Of a stretch of 57,587 nucleotides of DNA, positions 29,290 through 39,519 are shown one piece after another (position 1 is the first letter of the stretch; each line of letters starts with the position of its first letter). The stretch covers positions 28,966-86,552 of the forward strand of contig LUOR01000010.1 in the NCBI GenBank assembly GCA_001626925.1, given 5' to 3'. The stretch comes from Moraxellaceae bacterium REDSEA-S32_B1 (lineage in GTDB: Bacteria > Pseudomonadota > Gammaproteobacteria > Pseudomonadales > Moraxellaceae). Made by a program: the position numbers and the translations under genes. Under the pieces are notes generated by a model, which was given only the letters and a program-made list of their open reading frames with translations, made no database searches and had not been told where the DNA came from.

Positions 29290-29853
29290 ATGATTAATAT
29301 GTTAGCTTCCTTAGGGAAAGTCGTCGTCGGTGCAGGAACGATTATTCGTTCATTGTTTATGGTGTTTAGCCATGCCACCCGTCCACGTGACACGATTCTT
29401 TATCCAGAAGTCAAAGGCGAGGACATTGTACCACCACGTTATCGTGGTCGTATTGTCCTGACTCGTGACCCTGACGGTGAAGAGCGTTGTGTGGCATGTA
29501 ACCTCTGTGCAGTGGCTTGTCCAGTAGGTTGTATCTCACTGCAAAAAGCCGAGAAAGAAGATGGACGTTGGTATCCTGAATTTTTCCGCATCAACTTTTC
29601 TCGTTGTATTTTCTGTGGGATGTGTGAAGAAGCCTGTCCAACGACTGCGATTCAATTGACACCAGATTTTGAGCTTGGTGAATACGTGCGTCAAGATTTG
29701 GTTTATGAAAAAGAAAATCTGCTGATCTCTGGGCCAGGTAAATATCCTGATTATAACTTCTACCGCGTCACAGGTATGGCAGTGACAGGTAAAGAAAAAG
29801 GACAAGCGCAACGTGAGAGTGCGCCAGTCGATGTACGGAGTCTATTACCATGA
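29290..29853 (+). CDS. nuoI: NADH-quinone oxidoreductase subunit I
   Basis: Peripheral-arm ferredoxin-like subunit with clusters N6a and N6b. The 187-aa product has two 4Fe-4S motifs, [15 protein letters not shown] and [16 protein letters not shown] very strong ribosome binding site AAGGAGG lies 9 nt before the ATG. Its stop codon overlaps the start of nuoJ. Confidence 0.97.
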   Translation: MINMLASLGKVVVGAGTIIRSLFMVFSHATRPRDTILYPEVKGEDIVPPRYRGRIVLTRDPDGEERCVACNLCAVACPVGCISLQKAEKEDGRWYPEFFRINFSRCIFCGMCEEACPTTAIQLTPDFELGEYVRQDLVYEKENLLISGPGKYPDYNFYRVTGMAVTGKEKGQAQRESAPVDVRSLLP

Positions 29854-30377
29854 TGTGGCCATTTTATTTGATGGCGTTGGTAGCCATTATTTCGACCATT
29901 CGAGTAATTACCAACTCGAATCCTGTCCATGCTTTGCTGAGCTTGATTGTGTCTTTACTTGCGGTGGCAGGGATTTTCTTTATCGTTGGTGCGCCATTTG
30001 CAGGGGCATTGGAAATCATCGTTTATGCAGGGGCAATCATGGTGTTGTTCGTGTTCGTGGTGATGATGCTGAACCTTGGTTCACACACGGTTTTACAAGA
30101 AAAATCATGGCTCACTTCTGAAACGTGGGCTTGGCCAACGGCGATGAGCGTGATCATGGCGGTGGTGTTGGTGTGGATGATTAGCAAAGGCAATACTGAA
30201 AATCTACCGTTAATGGGTCAAGAAGTCATTGGTCCTAAAGCAGTCGGAACCGCTTTATTTACTCAATACTTACTATTGGTTGAAGTCGCAGCGATGTTAT
30301 TACTTGCAGCATTGGTTGCAGCGTATCATCTCGGGAAGCGTGTACCAGTTGACGAAGATCAGAAGGAGCAAGGTTAA
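29850..30377 (+). CDS. nuoJ: NADH-quinone oxidoreductase subunit J
   Basis: Hydrophobic membrane subunit (175 aa, five helices) next to the E-channel of complex I. The conserved [17 protein letters not shown] segment is present. The ATG overlaps the nuoI stop (ATGATG), and its own TAA shares a base with the nuoK start (TAATG). Confidence 0.95.
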   Translation: MMWPFYLMALVAIISTIRVITNSNPVHALLSLIVSLLAVAGIFFIVGAPFAGALEIIVYAGAIMVLFVFVVMMLNLGSHTVLQEKSWLTSETWAWPTAMSVIMAVVLVWMISKGNTENLPLMGQEVIGPKAVGTALFTQYLLLVEVAAMLLLAALVAAYHLGKRVPVDEDQKEQG

Positions 30378-30685
30378 TGGGTCATATTCCTATCGAACAC
30401 GGACTAATCCTTGCGACCATTCTTTTCGCATTGGGCTTTTGTGGGGTCATGGTTCGGCGCAATTTATTATTCATTCTGATGAGTCTTGAAGTGATGATGA
30501 ATGCTGCAGCGTTGGCATTTGTTTTGGCGGGCAGTGTTTGGGCACAGCCTGATGGTCAGATCATGTTTATTTTGATTCTGACTTTGGCAGCAGCCGAGGC
30601 ATGTATCGGACTTGCGATTGTCCTTCAGTTTTATCACCGCTTCCATCACTTGGATGTGGATGCAGCTAGTGAGATGCGCGGATGA
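30377..30685 (+). CDS. nuoK: NADH-quinone oxidoreductase subunit K
   Basis: Three-helix membrane subunit (102 aa), homologous to MrpC. It has the conserved membrane glutamates in [14 protein letters not shown] and [13 protein letters not shown]. It overlaps nuoJ by 1 nt and nuoL by 4 nt (ATGA). Confidence 0.96.
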   Translation: MGHIPIEHGLILATILFALGFCGVMVRRNLLFILMSLEVMMNAAALAFVLAGSVWAQPDGQIMFILILTLAAAEACIGLAIVLQFYHRFHHLDVDAASEMRG

Positions 30686-32571
30686 GTTATTTATATTTAA
30701 CAATTCTATTTCCGCTGATTGGTTTTATCTTATTGGCGGCGGGTCGCGATAAACTTTCTGAAAATGTGGCAGCACTGATCGGTGTTGGTTCAGTCGGTTT
30801 ATCAGCGTTGGTGGCATTGTTTGCAGGAATTGAATTCGTTCAAGCAGACGGTACCGCATACAATCAATACTTATGGACATGGTTTAATGTCGGTGATTTT
30901 TCAACGACCTTTGGCTTGCACTTGGACGGCTTATCATTACTCATGTTGGGTATGGTTACAGGTGTTGGTTTCCTGATACACATCTTTGCCTCATGGTATA
31001 TGCGTGGTGAAGATGGCTATGCACGCTTCTTCTCCTATTTCAACTTGTTCGTGGCGAGCATGTTGATCTTGGTGCTCGGTGACAACTTGGCGTTGTTATT
31101 CTTGGGCTGGGAAGGCGTTGGTCTGTGTTCATACCTGTTGATTGGTTTTTATTATTCAAATCCTGCCAATGGCTGGGCGGCGATCAAAGCATTTACCGTC
31201 ACACGTGTTGGTGATGTGTTCTTATTGATTGCGCTGTTCTTGTTGTATCAACAATTTGGCACACTCGATACGGTATATATCGTTGAAAATGCCAAGACCA
31301 TTTTGACTGATAGCAATATTGCATTTTGGACAGCGTTAATGTTGTTCTTGGGCGCAGCAGGTAAATCGGCACAGATTCCACTGCAAACTTGGCTTGCTGA
31401 TGCGATGGCAGGTCCTACACCAGTATCTGCGTTGATTCACGCAGCAACGATGGTGACAGCAGGGGTGTATTTGACTTGCCGTACTTATACTGTATTTGAA
31501 ATGGCACCTGAGATTTTGCAATTTATCTCCATCGTTGGTGCAGTGACGTTGCTGGTTGCAGGCTTTGCGGCATTGGTACAAACCGATATCAAACGTATTC
31601 TTGCTTACTCGACCATGAGTCAGCTCGGTTATATGTTTATGGCTGTTGGTGCAGAAGCTTATCAAGCAGGTCTGTTCCATATGCTTACCCATGCGTTCTT
31701 TAAAGCATTATTGTTCTTGTCTTCTGGTGCGGTGATTCTAGCCTATCATCATGAACAAAACATTTTCAAAATGGGTGGTCTGTTTAAGCGCAATAAATTC
31801 TTGTTTGCGTGCTTTGCCATCGGTGGCGGTGCATTGGCCGCATTACCATTTATTACGGTCGGCTTCTTTTCTAAAGATGCGATTCTTTGGCAAGTGTGGG
31901 CGCATGGTCATACCACAGGTATTGAAACCTACGGCACATTGTTCTGGGTTGGTGTTGCAGGTGCATTCTTGACCTCGATTTATACATTCCGTTTGATTTG
32001 GGTGGTGTTCTTCGGTGAAGAGAAAACTCATTATCACGAGATTAAAGGGGTTAGCTATTGGTTGCCATTGGCGATTTTGGCAGTGCTTTCAACTGCGGTG
32101 GGTGCAGTATTACAAATGCCTGTGTTGAATATTCTGTCTGAAGCAAATATCCCTGCATTTACCATGACAGCTGATCTTGAGCACTATAAGCACACGATTG
32201 AATTGTATGCAGTCGGGATTGCACTGACTGGTTTAGTACTTGGTATTATCCTATTTGCTTTCGCTTATGGTTCAGTCAAAAAACTCGCAAATACGTCGTT
32301 TGGTGCAGGTGTTGCGCACATTTGGCGTAGTGCCTTTGGATTTGATGCCTTGTATGACTTAGTGTTTGTGAAACCATATTTATTGCTTGCACGTATTCTT
32401 GGTCGTGATCCTGTTGATGGGTTGTGGTTGATGATTCCTGCGGTGGTCAAAGGTGGTCATAAATTTACCAGTTGGCGACAAACAGGGTCTTTACGTGAAT
32501 ATGCGTCAAGTATTGCTTTAGGTGTTGTTGTGTTAGTGATCATCCTAATCGTCAAGCAGGTGGGGTTATAA
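30682..32571 (+). CDS. nuoL: NADH-quinone oxidoreductase subunit L
   Basis: Antiporter-like proton-pumping subunit at the distal end of the membrane arm, with the long lateral helix at its C terminus. The 629-aa product has the expected [38 protein letters not shown] and [14 protein letters not shown] stretches that hold the conserved charged residues of the pump. Confidence 0.97.
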   Translation: MSYLYLTILFPLIGFILLAAGRDKLSENVAALIGVGSVGLSALVALFAGIEFVQADGTAYNQYLWTWFNVGDFSTTFGLHLDGLSLLMLGMVTGVGFLIHIFASWYMRGEDGYARFFSYFNLFVASMLILVLGDNLALLFLGWEGVGLCSYLLIGFYYSNPANGWAAIKAFTVTRVGDVFLLIALFLLYQQFGTLDTVYIVENAKTILTDSNIAFWTALMLFLGAAGKSAQIPLQTWLADAMAGPTPVSALIHAATMVTAGVYLTCRTYTVFEMAPEILQFISIVGAVTLLVAGFAALVQTDIKRILAYSTMSQLGYMFMAVGAEAYQAGLFHMLTHAFFKALLFLSSGAVILAYHHEQNIFKMGGLFKRNKFLFACFAIGGGALAALPFITVGFFSKDAILWQVWAHGHTTGIETYGTLFWVGVAGAFLTSIYTFRLIWVVFFGEEKTHYHEIKGVSYWLPLAILAVLSTAVGAVLQMPVLNILSEANIPAFTMTADLEHYKHTIELYAVGIALTGLVLGIILFAFAYGSVKKLANTSFGAGVAHIWRSAFGFDALYDLVFVKPYLLLARILGRDPVDGLWLMIPAVVKGGHKFTSWRQTGSLREYASSIALGVVVLVIILIVKQVGL

Positions 32572-32572
32572 G

Positions 32573-34177
32573 ATGGAAAACAATTGGATTCTTCCTGCGC
32601 TGATATTAGTTCCTTTTATTGCGGGTTTTATTTGTTGGATCATTGCCAAAGCGGGTGCGAATGTCACACGTTGGATCGCTTTGATCGGTATGACAATTAC
32701 TTTAGTCCTATCGTTGATGCTATGGCAACAAGGTAATTTTCAGTTTGAACCACAAGGTGAGACACCCGAATGGGCTGCTGAGTTTATGGTGCAATGGATT
32801 CCAACTTTTGGAATTAGCATTCACTTGGCAGCTGATGGATTGTCGATGCTGATGGTGGCATTGACGGCATTACTGGGTATTCTCGCAGTGGGCTGTTCGT
32901 GGTCTGAGATTCAAAAAAACGAAGGTTTCTTCTTCCTAAACTTATTATGGAGTTTAGGCGGTGTCATCGGTGTATTTCTTGCTATTGATATGTTCCTGTT
33001 CTTCTTCTTCTGGGAGATGATGTTGGTGCCGATCTACTTCTTGATCGCACTTTGGGGACACAAAGGCTCGAACGGTCGTTCACGGGTTTATGCTGCAACC
33101 AAGTTCTTTATCTACACGCAAGTGTCAGGTTTGATCATGTTGGTGGGTATCTTGGCATTGGTATTGGTTAACTATACCCAACAATTGCAAGTCAGCCCTG
33201 AAACAGCGCGCATTACCTTTAACTATATGGAGTTGCTCGGTACGCAGATTCCACATGGTTTGGATTATGCCTTGATGCTGTGTTTCTTCATTGGTTTTGC
33301 AGTAAAGCTACCTGTATTTCCATTTCATGGTTGGTTGCCTGATGCACATGCGCAAGCACCGACAGCGGGTTCAGTCGATTTGGCAGGGATTTTGATCAAA
33401 ACAGCAGCTTATGGTTTGCTTCGTTTTGTCATTCCATTCTTCCCTGAAGCTTCAGCAGAATTTGCCAATATTGCCATTATTTTAGGTTTATTCGGTGTTT
33501 TCTACGGCGCTGTCTTGGCGTATCAACAAACTGATATGAAGCGTCTTTTGGCATACACATCTATTTCACATATGGGCTTTATTCTCCTTGCAATCTACGC
33601 AGGAAATATCGTGAGCTTCCAAGGTGTGATGATCATGATGTTGGCACATGGCTTGTCATCTGCAGCATTGTTCATCATGTGTGGTCAGGTGTACGAGCGT
33701 ATGCACACACGTGATATGCGTTTGATGGGTGGTATGCGTGGTCAGTTCCGCTTTTTACCATTTTTCTTGATGTTCTTCGTTGCGGCATTGGTGGGTGTAC
33801 CAGGACTCGGTAACTTTATCGGTGAGTTTTTGATCTTGATGGGCTCATTTGATCGTTACCCTGTGTATACGATTCTTGCAGCGTCTAGTTTAGTCTTGGC
33901 AGGTTTGTACGGTTTGATTTTGATTCATCGCTCTTTATTCGGTGAGCCAAATCCTGAACAAGTCCCAAATTATGAAAATCCACTGAAAGATTTATCTGCA
34001 CGTGAAATCAGTATTTTGATGGTTTGTGTGGTCGGTCTAGTGTGGCTTGGGATGTATCCGCAAACGATCTTGGATGTGTCGAACTCTAGCCTTGAATGGA
34101 TCGTTAATAGTTATCTACCTCAAGTAAATTCGGTGGTTGAACCGATGACACAGATTCAGCCGATGGAGGTGCAATAA
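32573..34177 (+). CDS. nuoM: NADH-quinone oxidoreductase subunit M
   Basis: Second antiporter-like proton-pumping subunit (534 aa, about 14 helices). Diagnostic stretches are FWEMMLVPIYFLIALWG, KLPVFPFHGWLPDAHAQAP and LAYTSISHMGFILLA. It starts 1 nt after the nuoL stop. Confidence 0.97.
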   Translation: MENNWILPALILVPFIAGFICWIIAKAGANVTRWIALIGMTITLVLSLMLWQQGNFQFEPQGETPEWAAEFMVQWIPTFGISIHLAADGLSMLMVALTALLGILAVGCSWSEIQKNEGFFFLNLLWSLGGVIGVFLAIDMFLFFFFWEMMLVPIYFLIALWGHKGSNGRSRVYAATKFFIYTQVSGLIMLVGILALVLVNYTQQLQVSPETARITFNYMELLGTQIPHGLDYALMLCFFIGFAVKLPVFPFHGWLPDAHAQAPTAGSVDLAGILIKTAAYGLLRFVIPFFPEASAEFANIAIILGLFGVFYGAVLAYQQTDMKRLLAYTSISHMGFILLAIYAGNIVSFQGVMIMMLAHGLSSAALFIMCGQVYERMHTRDMRLMGGMRGQFRFLPFFLMFFVAALVGVPGLGNFIGEFLILMGSFDRYPVYTILAASSLVLAGLYGLILIHRSLFGEPNPEQVPNYENPLKDLSAREISILMVCVVGLVWLGMYPQTILDVSNSSLEWIVNSYLPQVNSVVEPMTQIQPMEVQ

Positions 34178-34178
34178 C

Positions 34179-35648
34179 ATGAACTTCACATTACAAATTT
34201 CGGAGCTCATGCCACTCGCACCTGTATTGATCGTTGCTGTAACAGCGATTATTGCCATGCTTTTGGTGGCGTTGAAACGTAATCATACTTTGGTTGCGAC
34301 AGTGAGTGTGATCGGTCTAAACCTTGCGGTTGCTTATATTATTTGGCAATTTTGGCAGGGTGTTCAGCCAAGCAATGTGATGGGGCTGTTTACAGTCGAT
34401 CCATTTGCATTGATCTACATGATCATGATTTTGATCGCTGCATTGGCGTGCTGTACCTTGTCACATGCGTATATCGACAGCTTTAAAGACAGTAAAGAAG
34501 AACTTTATATTCTTTTGCTCAGCTCGGTCGCCGGTGCGATGTTGATGGTTACCAGTACCCATTATGCGTCGTTCTTCATTAGCCTAGAAATGATGTCGAT
34601 TCCTGTGTATGGCATGTTGGCTTATACTTATCAGCGTTCGCAGTCTTTAGAATCAGGTGTGAAATATCTCGTTTTGTCTGCAACGGCTTCTGCGATGATG
34701 TTGATGGGCTTCGCCTATCTCTATGCGTATACAGGTGAGATGTCATTCACTGCATCAGCAATGAAAGTCGTGCAAGTCATTAATGAGCCACTCGTAGTGG
34801 TTGGTCTTGGACTGATTGTGTTTGGTTCTGCATTTAAGCTATCGCTTGCGCCGTTCCATAAATGGACTTCTGATGTCTATCAAGGTGCGCCAACGCCAAT
34901 GGCAACTTTCCTAGCGACTGTTGCAAAAGTAGCAATGCTTGGTTTAGTGCTTCGCTATTTCTTGACCTCAGGGACTTTGGTGCTTGATGGCATGATGACT
35001 GTATTGACAGTGGTTGCTGTACTTTCAATCCTTGCAGGTAACTTGCTTGCAGTGACTCAAGTCAATATCAAACGTATCTTGGCGTATTCTTCAATTGCTC
35101 ATTTTGGTTATATCTTGATTGCATTGGTGAGTACTGATGTATCCAGTGTTAGCACAATTACTGTATATATCGCCGTGTATGTGTTGACGACGATTGGTGC
35201 ATTTGGTGCGGTATCGCTGATGTCTAGTCCATATAATAATTTGGATGAAGCAGAAAGCTTGGCGGACTATCGTGGTCTGTTTTGGCGTCGTCCAGTATTG
35301 ACTGCGACTTTGACGGTGATGATGTTGTCTTTGGCTGGTATTCCACTCACCGCAGGCTTTATCGCAAAATTCGTTGTGATCTTGGCGGCTGTTGCGGCAA
35401 CCAACTGGTTCTTAGCGGCGATGATCATCATTGGTAGTGGTATTGGTTTGTACTACTATCTGCGTGTCATGGTGGTGATGTATATGACAGCACCTGCCAA
35501 GCCACGTATTGATGCACAAGGGCATTGGGGGCAAACAGCAGGCGGTATCATGGTACTTGGTGCGGCATTGCTTGTGCTACTCTTTGGTATTTATCCTGAG
35601 CCTGTATTGAAATTTGCAGAAATGGCTAAGATCGCTGTGGTGCAATAA
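34179..35648 (+). CDS. nuoN: NADH-quinone oxidoreductase subunit N
   Basis: Third antiporter-like subunit of the membrane arm (489 aa). Conserved stretches are SLEMMSIPVYGMLAYTY, SLAPFHKWTSDVYQGAP and LAYSSIAHFGYILIAL. It is the last gene of the operon and is followed within 25 nt by a terminator. Confidence 0.97.
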   Translation: MNFTLQISELMPLAPVLIVAVTAIIAMLLVALKRNHTLVATVSVIGLNLAVAYIIWQFWQGVQPSNVMGLFTVDPFALIYMIMILIAALACCTLSHAYIDSFKDSKEELYILLLSSVAGAMLMVTSTHYASFFISLEMMSIPVYGMLAYTYQRSQSLESGVKYLVLSATASAMMLMGFAYLYAYTGEMSFTASAMKVVQVINEPLVVVGLGLIVFGSAFKLSLAPFHKWTSDVYQGAPTPMATFLATVAKVAMLGLVLRYFLTSGTLVLDGMMTVLTVVAVLSILAGNLLAVTQVNIKRILAYSSIAHFGYILIALVSTDVSSVSTITVYIAVYVLTTIGAFGAVSLMSSPYNNLDEAESLADYRGLFWRRPVLTATLTVMMLSLAGIPLTAGFIAKFVVILAAVAATNWFLAAMIIIGSGIGLYYYLRVMVVMYMTAPAKPRIDAQGHWGQTAGGIMVLGAALLVLLFGIYPEPVLKFAEMAKIAVVQ

Positions 35649-35669
35649 TCTAAAGCCTTCTAAAAATAA

Positions 35670-35699
35670 AAACCACAAATTTCGATTTGTGGTTTTTTT
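35670..35699 (+). terminator. Intrinsic terminator of the nuo operon
   Basis: An 11-bp stem AAACCACAAAT / ATTTGTGGTTT (35670-35680 and 35685-35695) with a stable TTCG tetraloop is followed by a T-run. Confidence 0.92.
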
Positions 35700-35881
35700 A
35701 TGGGATTGAAATAAGGTATATAACTTAAAAGTTATTAAATAGGTGAAGTGTTATTTAATAAAATAAAATATATATTTCAATATCCTCTAAACAGGGGATA
35801 TGATGATTTCCACTCCTGCATAATAATAAATTTTGAAGCAAGAAATTGCTTTATTAAATGACAATTTGAAGGGGAAGTAAA

Positions 35882-36925
35882 ATGGCTAAGTTATTTAAAA
35901 ATAAAGGATTTGTGTTGTCAGCTGTACTGAGTTCTATGTTACTAATTACAGGGTGTGGTGGCGATGATAATGATTCGTCTAATCCATCTGGTGAAGAGCA
36001 AAAGCAAAAAGAGACACTTTCAGGTACTGCTGCAACAGGAGCAGCATTAGCTGATGCGAGTATTGAAGTCGTGAATAAAAATGGTCAGACTGCAACAACA
36101 ACGACTGATCAAAATGGTAAATTCACCATCCAAATTGATACAGGCGCACCATATATGATCAAAGCATCAAAAGGTGAAACAGTACTGTATTCGTATGCGG
36201 CAGGTGCAGGCTATGTCAATGTAACTCAGCTCACAACTCAGTCTATACTTGCTGCCAATAAAGCAGCAGAAGATCGTGATTTTGACTCGTTGGCAGATGT
36301 TTATGCGAATTGGAAACAGATTGCCGCAGAAACAACGATTGATGAATTTGATGAAATATTGACAGAATCATCCAAAGAAGCGATTGCCAATCTAAAAACA
36401 GTCTTTGAAGCAAATGGCTTTAATAGTACAACGGGTTATCCAGACTTATTTGAATATGAGTTTGATGCGAACTCAACTGGTTTCGATGCAATTTTGGATA
36501 GCGTGGTCATTACTGGATTAAATTCAGCTTGTAGTGGAATTGGTTCGACGTACAGCTGTGATGTTAGCTATCGTGTGAATGGTGCAGACTTTACATGGAA
36601 TTATGATATCAGTACGGATGGTATCAATACAATTGTTGATATCGATACTGGAAGTAATCCAGGTATTCCAAGCGGTGATTACAACCTTAAGGTAACGACA
36701 TCCGTTATGGGTAGTAGCACATCCGTCACCATTAATAATGTTCCAAAACCTGCAAATGAGTCTGAGTTTTGTGGTTCAGATGAAATGAATGCGCAATTAC
36801 CTGAAGGTTCTGTGAAAATTAATTCTTGTTCCTTTAATGGCACTGTGGGCAATATTGATGCAACAGTGAACGCAAATGGCTTTTCATTATCGTATAGCGT
36901 GAAATATGAATATTCAGCTACATGA
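35882..36925 (+). CDS. Hypothetical lipoprotein with a carboxypeptidase-regulatory-like domain
   Basis: Function unknown. The 347-aa product starts with a lipoprotein signal peptide whose lipobox is LITGC (Cys25). A Gly/Asp/Ser-rich tether follows (GGDDNDSSN), so it should be lipid-anchored and exported, probably to the outer membrane. Residues ~45-95 (SGTAATGAALADASIEVV, TDQNGKFTI) look like a small beta-sandwich of the carboxypeptidase-regulatory or Big type. The C-terminal half carries six cysteines after the lipobox, which could form disulfides. A ribosome binding site AAGGGG precedes the ATG. It has its own terminator and no functionally related neighbour. Confidence 0.75.
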   Translation: MAKLFKNKGFVLSAVLSSMLLITGCGGDDNDSSNPSGEEQKQKETLSGTAATGAALADASIEVVNKNGQTATTTTDQNGKFTIQIDTGAPYMIKASKGETVLYSYAAGAGYVNVTQLTTQSILAANKAAEDRDFDSLADVYANWKQIAAETTIDEFDEILTESSKEAIANLKTVFEANGFNSTTGYPDLFEYEFDANSTGFDAILDSVVITGLNSACSGIGSTYSCDVSYRVNGADFTWNYDISTDGINTIVDIDTGSNPGIPSGDYNLKVTTSVMGSSTSVTINNVPKPANESEFCGSDEMNAQLPEGSVKINSCSFNGTVGNIDATVNANGFSLSYSVKYEYSAT

Positions 36926-36964
36926 ATGACGTGAAAAAAATTAACCTGATTCATCATACCTATA

Positions 36965-36999
36965 AAAAGTTTGCTTAAGGGCAAGCTTTTTATTTTTTT
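36965..36999 (+). terminator. Intrinsic terminator downstream of the lipoprotein gene
   Basis: A 10-bp stem AAAAGTTTGC / GCAAGCTTTT (36965-36974 and 36981-36990, one G-U pair) is followed by TATTTTTTT. Confidence 0.85.
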
Positions 37000-37119
37000 A
37001 CAAGTCTTTATATAGATAATTTTCTTAATCTCAAAATATAAGGATGATTGACAGACAGCCTTTTAGCAAAATGTTATGATTGCTTTTGTTTGATCGTAGC
37101 TCATTTAAGGTAGGCATTC

Positions 37120-37755
37120 GTGCATATTCAAGAAATTCGTCACCCACTCATTCGTCACAAACTGGGTTTGTTACGTCGCTCTGACATTAGCACCAAGAAC
37201 TTTCGTGAGCTTGCGCAAGAAGTCACCATGTTGCTGACCTACGAGGCGACTAAAGATTTACCTGTGGAGGACTTTGAGATTGAAGGCTGGGCAGGGAAAG
37301 TCACCACGCAACGTATGGTTGGTAAGAAAATTACCATTGTCCCGATTCTACGTGCGGGCATTGGCATGCTTGAAGGCGTATTGAATCTGATTCCAAGTGC
37401 CAAAGTCAGTGTGCTTGGTCTTGAGCGTGATGAGGAAACACTCGAAGCACGGACATATTATAAAAAACTGGTACCCGATGTGTGTAATCGTATCGCCATG
37501 ATTATCGATCCGATGTTGGCGACGGGCAGTTCACTCGTTGCGGCAATTGATGTACTCAAGCAAAGTGGCTGTAAAGACATTCGAGTCATGATCTTAGTAG
37601 CTGCGCCAGAAGGTATCAAGCGTGTGCATGATGCGCATCCTGATGTCCGGATTTACACGGCCTCGATTGATGATGGGCTGAATGAACAAGGCTATATCAT
37701 TCCCGGTCTTGGTGATGCGGGCGATAAGATCTTTGGTTCGGTGCAAAAAGGTTAG
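37120..37755 (+). CDS. upp: Uracil phosphoribosyltransferase
   Basis: Salvages uracil to UMP using PRPP. The 211-aa product has the PRPP-binding motif [16 protein letters not shown], with the flanking [14 protein letters not shown] and the uracil-binding C-terminal [15 protein letters not shown]. The GTG start at 37120 has AAGGTAGG upstream and gives the normal N terminus ([19 protein letters not shown]). It is a single-gene unit between two terminators; no uracil permease adjoins it. Confidence 0.97.
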   Translation: MHIQEIRHPLIRHKLGLLRRSDISTKNFRELAQEVTMLLTYEATKDLPVEDFEIEGWAGKVTTQRMVGKKITIVPILRAGIGMLEGVLNLIPSAKVSVLGLERDEETLEARTYYKKLVPDVCNRIAMIIDPMLATGSSLVAAIDVLKQSGCKDIRVMILVAAPEGIKRVHDAHPDVRIYTASIDDGLNEQGYIIPGLGDAGDKIFGSVQKG

Positions 37756-37818
37756 CAATTCAGCCACTGTGCAAAGCGACTAAAGCACCAAAGGCTATAA
37801 CAAATTAGAAATTTGACA

Positions 37819-37852
37819 CTTCACCAATGTTTTTGCATGGTGAAGCGCTTTT
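37819..37852 (+). terminator. Probable terminator of upp
   Basis: The stem CTTCACC / GGTGAAG (37819-37825 and 37839-37845) extends by ATG/CAT across a bulged A and is followed by CGCTTTTG. The U-run is short, so termination may be partial. Confidence 0.5.
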
Positions 37853-37861
37853 GAGAACGAC

Positions 37862-38476
37862 ATGATTCAATCTGGGAAAATTAAAAATTATCATCAAGAG
37901 CGTGGCTTTGGTTTTATTCAAAATGATCAAGGTCAAGACATCTTTTTTCACATCAAAGATTTTCCAAAAGGCGTTCTACCGCAAGTTGGTGAGCGACTGA
38001 CTTATGCAGTTGCTCAAGATAAAAAGGCTAATAAAACCAAAGCGGTGAATATCACTCGCTTGGATTATCCTGACGTACAGCAAGCGCCAAGCATGCATCA
38101 GCCTGAAAGAATAGTATCAACATCTCGGCAAAAGCAGACACAAAGAAGATCATCACAGCGAGAAGAAACAACATCGCCATTGGTGTGGATACTTACTGTG
38201 ATTGCGGTAATTAGTGCAGGGATATTTGCCTATAACTTTGTGCAAAAATCATTACATCGTCATGACCTAGCCAATCAGTCCGTAAATGAAGAAACACTAT
38301 CTGCTGCCAATATTCAGGCGGATAGTAATCTGCACGGTTTCAAATGCGATGGTCGTGTGCATTGTACTGAGATGTCCTCGAAAGCCGAAGCGGATTGGTT
38401 TGTGGCAAATTGTCCCGGCACCAAAATGGATGGCGATGGTGACGGCGATGCCTGCGAAAGTGATAGTCGATGGTAA
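37862..38476 (+). CDS. Cold-shock domain / transmembrane / Excalibur domain protein
   Basis: Function unknown; the architecture is informative. The 204-aa product has a cold-shock OB-fold at residues 1-68 with RNP1 (GFGFI, 15-19) and RNP2 (DIFFHI). A basic Gln/Arg-rich linker leads to one transmembrane helix (about 106-126, PLVWILTVIAVISAGIFAY). The C-terminal Excalibur calcium-binding domain spans about 159-204, with paired cysteines (FKCDGRVHC, VANC) and an EF-hand-like loop DGDGDGDACE (190-199). With the basic side of the helix inside, the nucleic-acid-binding domain would be cytoplasmic and the Excalibur domain periplasmic. The gene is monocistronic, with a terminator downstream. Confidence 0.85.
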   Translation: MIQSGKIKNYHQERGFGFIQNDQGQDIFFHIKDFPKGVLPQVGERLTYAVAQDKKANKTKAVNITRLDYPDVQQAPSMHQPERIVSTSRQKQTQRRSSQREETTSPLVWILTVIAVISAGIFAYNFVQKSLHRHDLANQSVNEETLSAANIQADSNLHGFKCDGRVHCTEMSSKAEADWFVANCPGTKMDGDGDGDACESDSRW

Positions 38477-38500
38477 TTTAAACCGTTGCTAACGTGATTT

Positions 38501-38525
38501 AAAGAGGCATTAAGTCTCTTTTTTT
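38501..38525 (+). terminator. Terminator of the cold-shock/Excalibur gene
   Basis: The stem AAAGAG / CTCTTT (38501-38506 and 38516-38521) is followed by a T-run to 38525. It overlaps the last codons of the convergent LysR gene. Confidence 0.65.
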
Positions 38526-39406
38526 GCTTGGTTTTCACAAAACTGCATTAAAGCTTTTAAACCTGGTCCTTGGTATTTCTGACGGTGTACGAGCATAAAT
38601 AGCGGACGAGTCAATTCCCAAAATGGCGTGTCTAAAACCACCAATTGCCCTTTATCTTGGAACGGTTGAATTGCCAATTTGGATACGCACCCTACACCCA
38701 TACCACCTGCCACGATTTTTAAAATAGCTTCGTTGTGTCCGAGGGTGAGGCGGATATTGGCATTGGGTAAATCTTGCAAAATCGCATGATCAAATACTTC
38801 ACGAGTACCCGAGCCTTCTTCTCGGAGTATCCATTCCACGGTGTCAAAATCTTTAATGGTTAATGCACGATTCAATTGTGCCAATGGATGGCTAGGCGCA
38901 CAGCACACGGCAAGTTCATCATCTTGCCAGTGAATACACTGTAATTGTGGCAAATGACATGAACCTTCGATGAGTGCTAAATCAAGTTGGAATTGACTGA
39001 CCGCTTCGATGATCTGACGAGTATTACCAACTTGCAGTTGCAGGTGTGCATTCGGCTGTTGTAATAAAAAGTTTGCCATTAAGTCAGGCACGAGATAATC
39101 ACTAATGGTTAAGGTCGCACCAAGACGTAAATCAATGCCTTGTAGCTCACCTTTTGCCGCTTGTTCAAAGGCTTCACAGCGGCCCAAAATTTCTAAAGCT
39201 TGCGGTAACAGATAACGCCCAAGATCATTGAGTTGTAGACGCTTACCCTGACGATCAAACAGTGGTGAACCGAGCCCATCTTCCAAATCTGACAATGCCA
39301 TACTCGCCGCACTTTGCGTCAAACGTACTGCTTCACTGGCTTTGGTGACCGTACCTTCTTGTGCTACAGCGACAAAGACCGCAAGCTGACGAAGTGTCAT
39401 GCGCAT
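38510..39406 (-). CDS. LysR-family regulator divergent from fpr (FinR-like)
   Basis: Predicted transcriptional regulator of 298 aa. An N-terminal winged helix (residues 4-62, RQLAVFVAVAQEGTVTKASE, LTQSAASMALSDLE) precedes a LysR effector-binding domain. AAGGA 7 nt upstream supports the first ATG. It is divergently transcribed from fpr. In Pseudomonas putida the LysR protein FinR sits beside and activates fprA, so this is probably the FinR counterpart, which is inference from context. An inverted repeat in the shared intergenic region could be its operator. Confidence 0.88.
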   Translation of the reverse strand: MRMTLRQLAVFVAVAQEGTVTKASEAVRLTQSAASMALSDLEDGLGSPLFDRQGKRLQLNDLGRYLLPQALEILGRCEAFEQAAKGELQGIDLRLGATLTISDYLVPDLMANFLLQQPNAHLQLQVGNTRQIIEAVSQFQLDLALIEGSCHLPQLQCIHWQDDELAVCCAPSHPLAQLNRALTIKDFDTVEWILREEGSGTREVFDHAILQDLPNANIRLTLGHNEAILKIVAGGMGVGCVSKLAIQPFQDKGQLVVLDTPFWELTRPLFMLVHRQKYQGPGLKALMQFCENQAKKET

Positions 39407-39443
39407 AATCAGATCCTTTTAGGCAAATTGTTAAAGTAAACAG

Positions 39444-39512
39444 TCAAGACAAACAGGTGAGAACTTCAATCAGTCATGCTACCATGATCGCTTGATAAAT
39501 AGTATGTCTTGA
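39444..39512. promoter_or_regulatory. Inverted repeat between the LysR gene and fpr, candidate operator
   Basis: TCAAGACA (39444-39451) and its exact complement TGTCTTGA (39505-39512) flank a 53-bp spacer between the divergent genes. Matching extends partly beyond the 8-bp cores. LysR proteins often contact two separated sites. Binding is inferred only. Confidence 0.35.
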
Positions 39513-39519
39513 ACCTTGC

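Noticed and set aside
20589..35648. Search for an inserted or missing subunit in the nuo operon
   Set aside because: All thirteen expected reading frames are present, full length and in the standard order.
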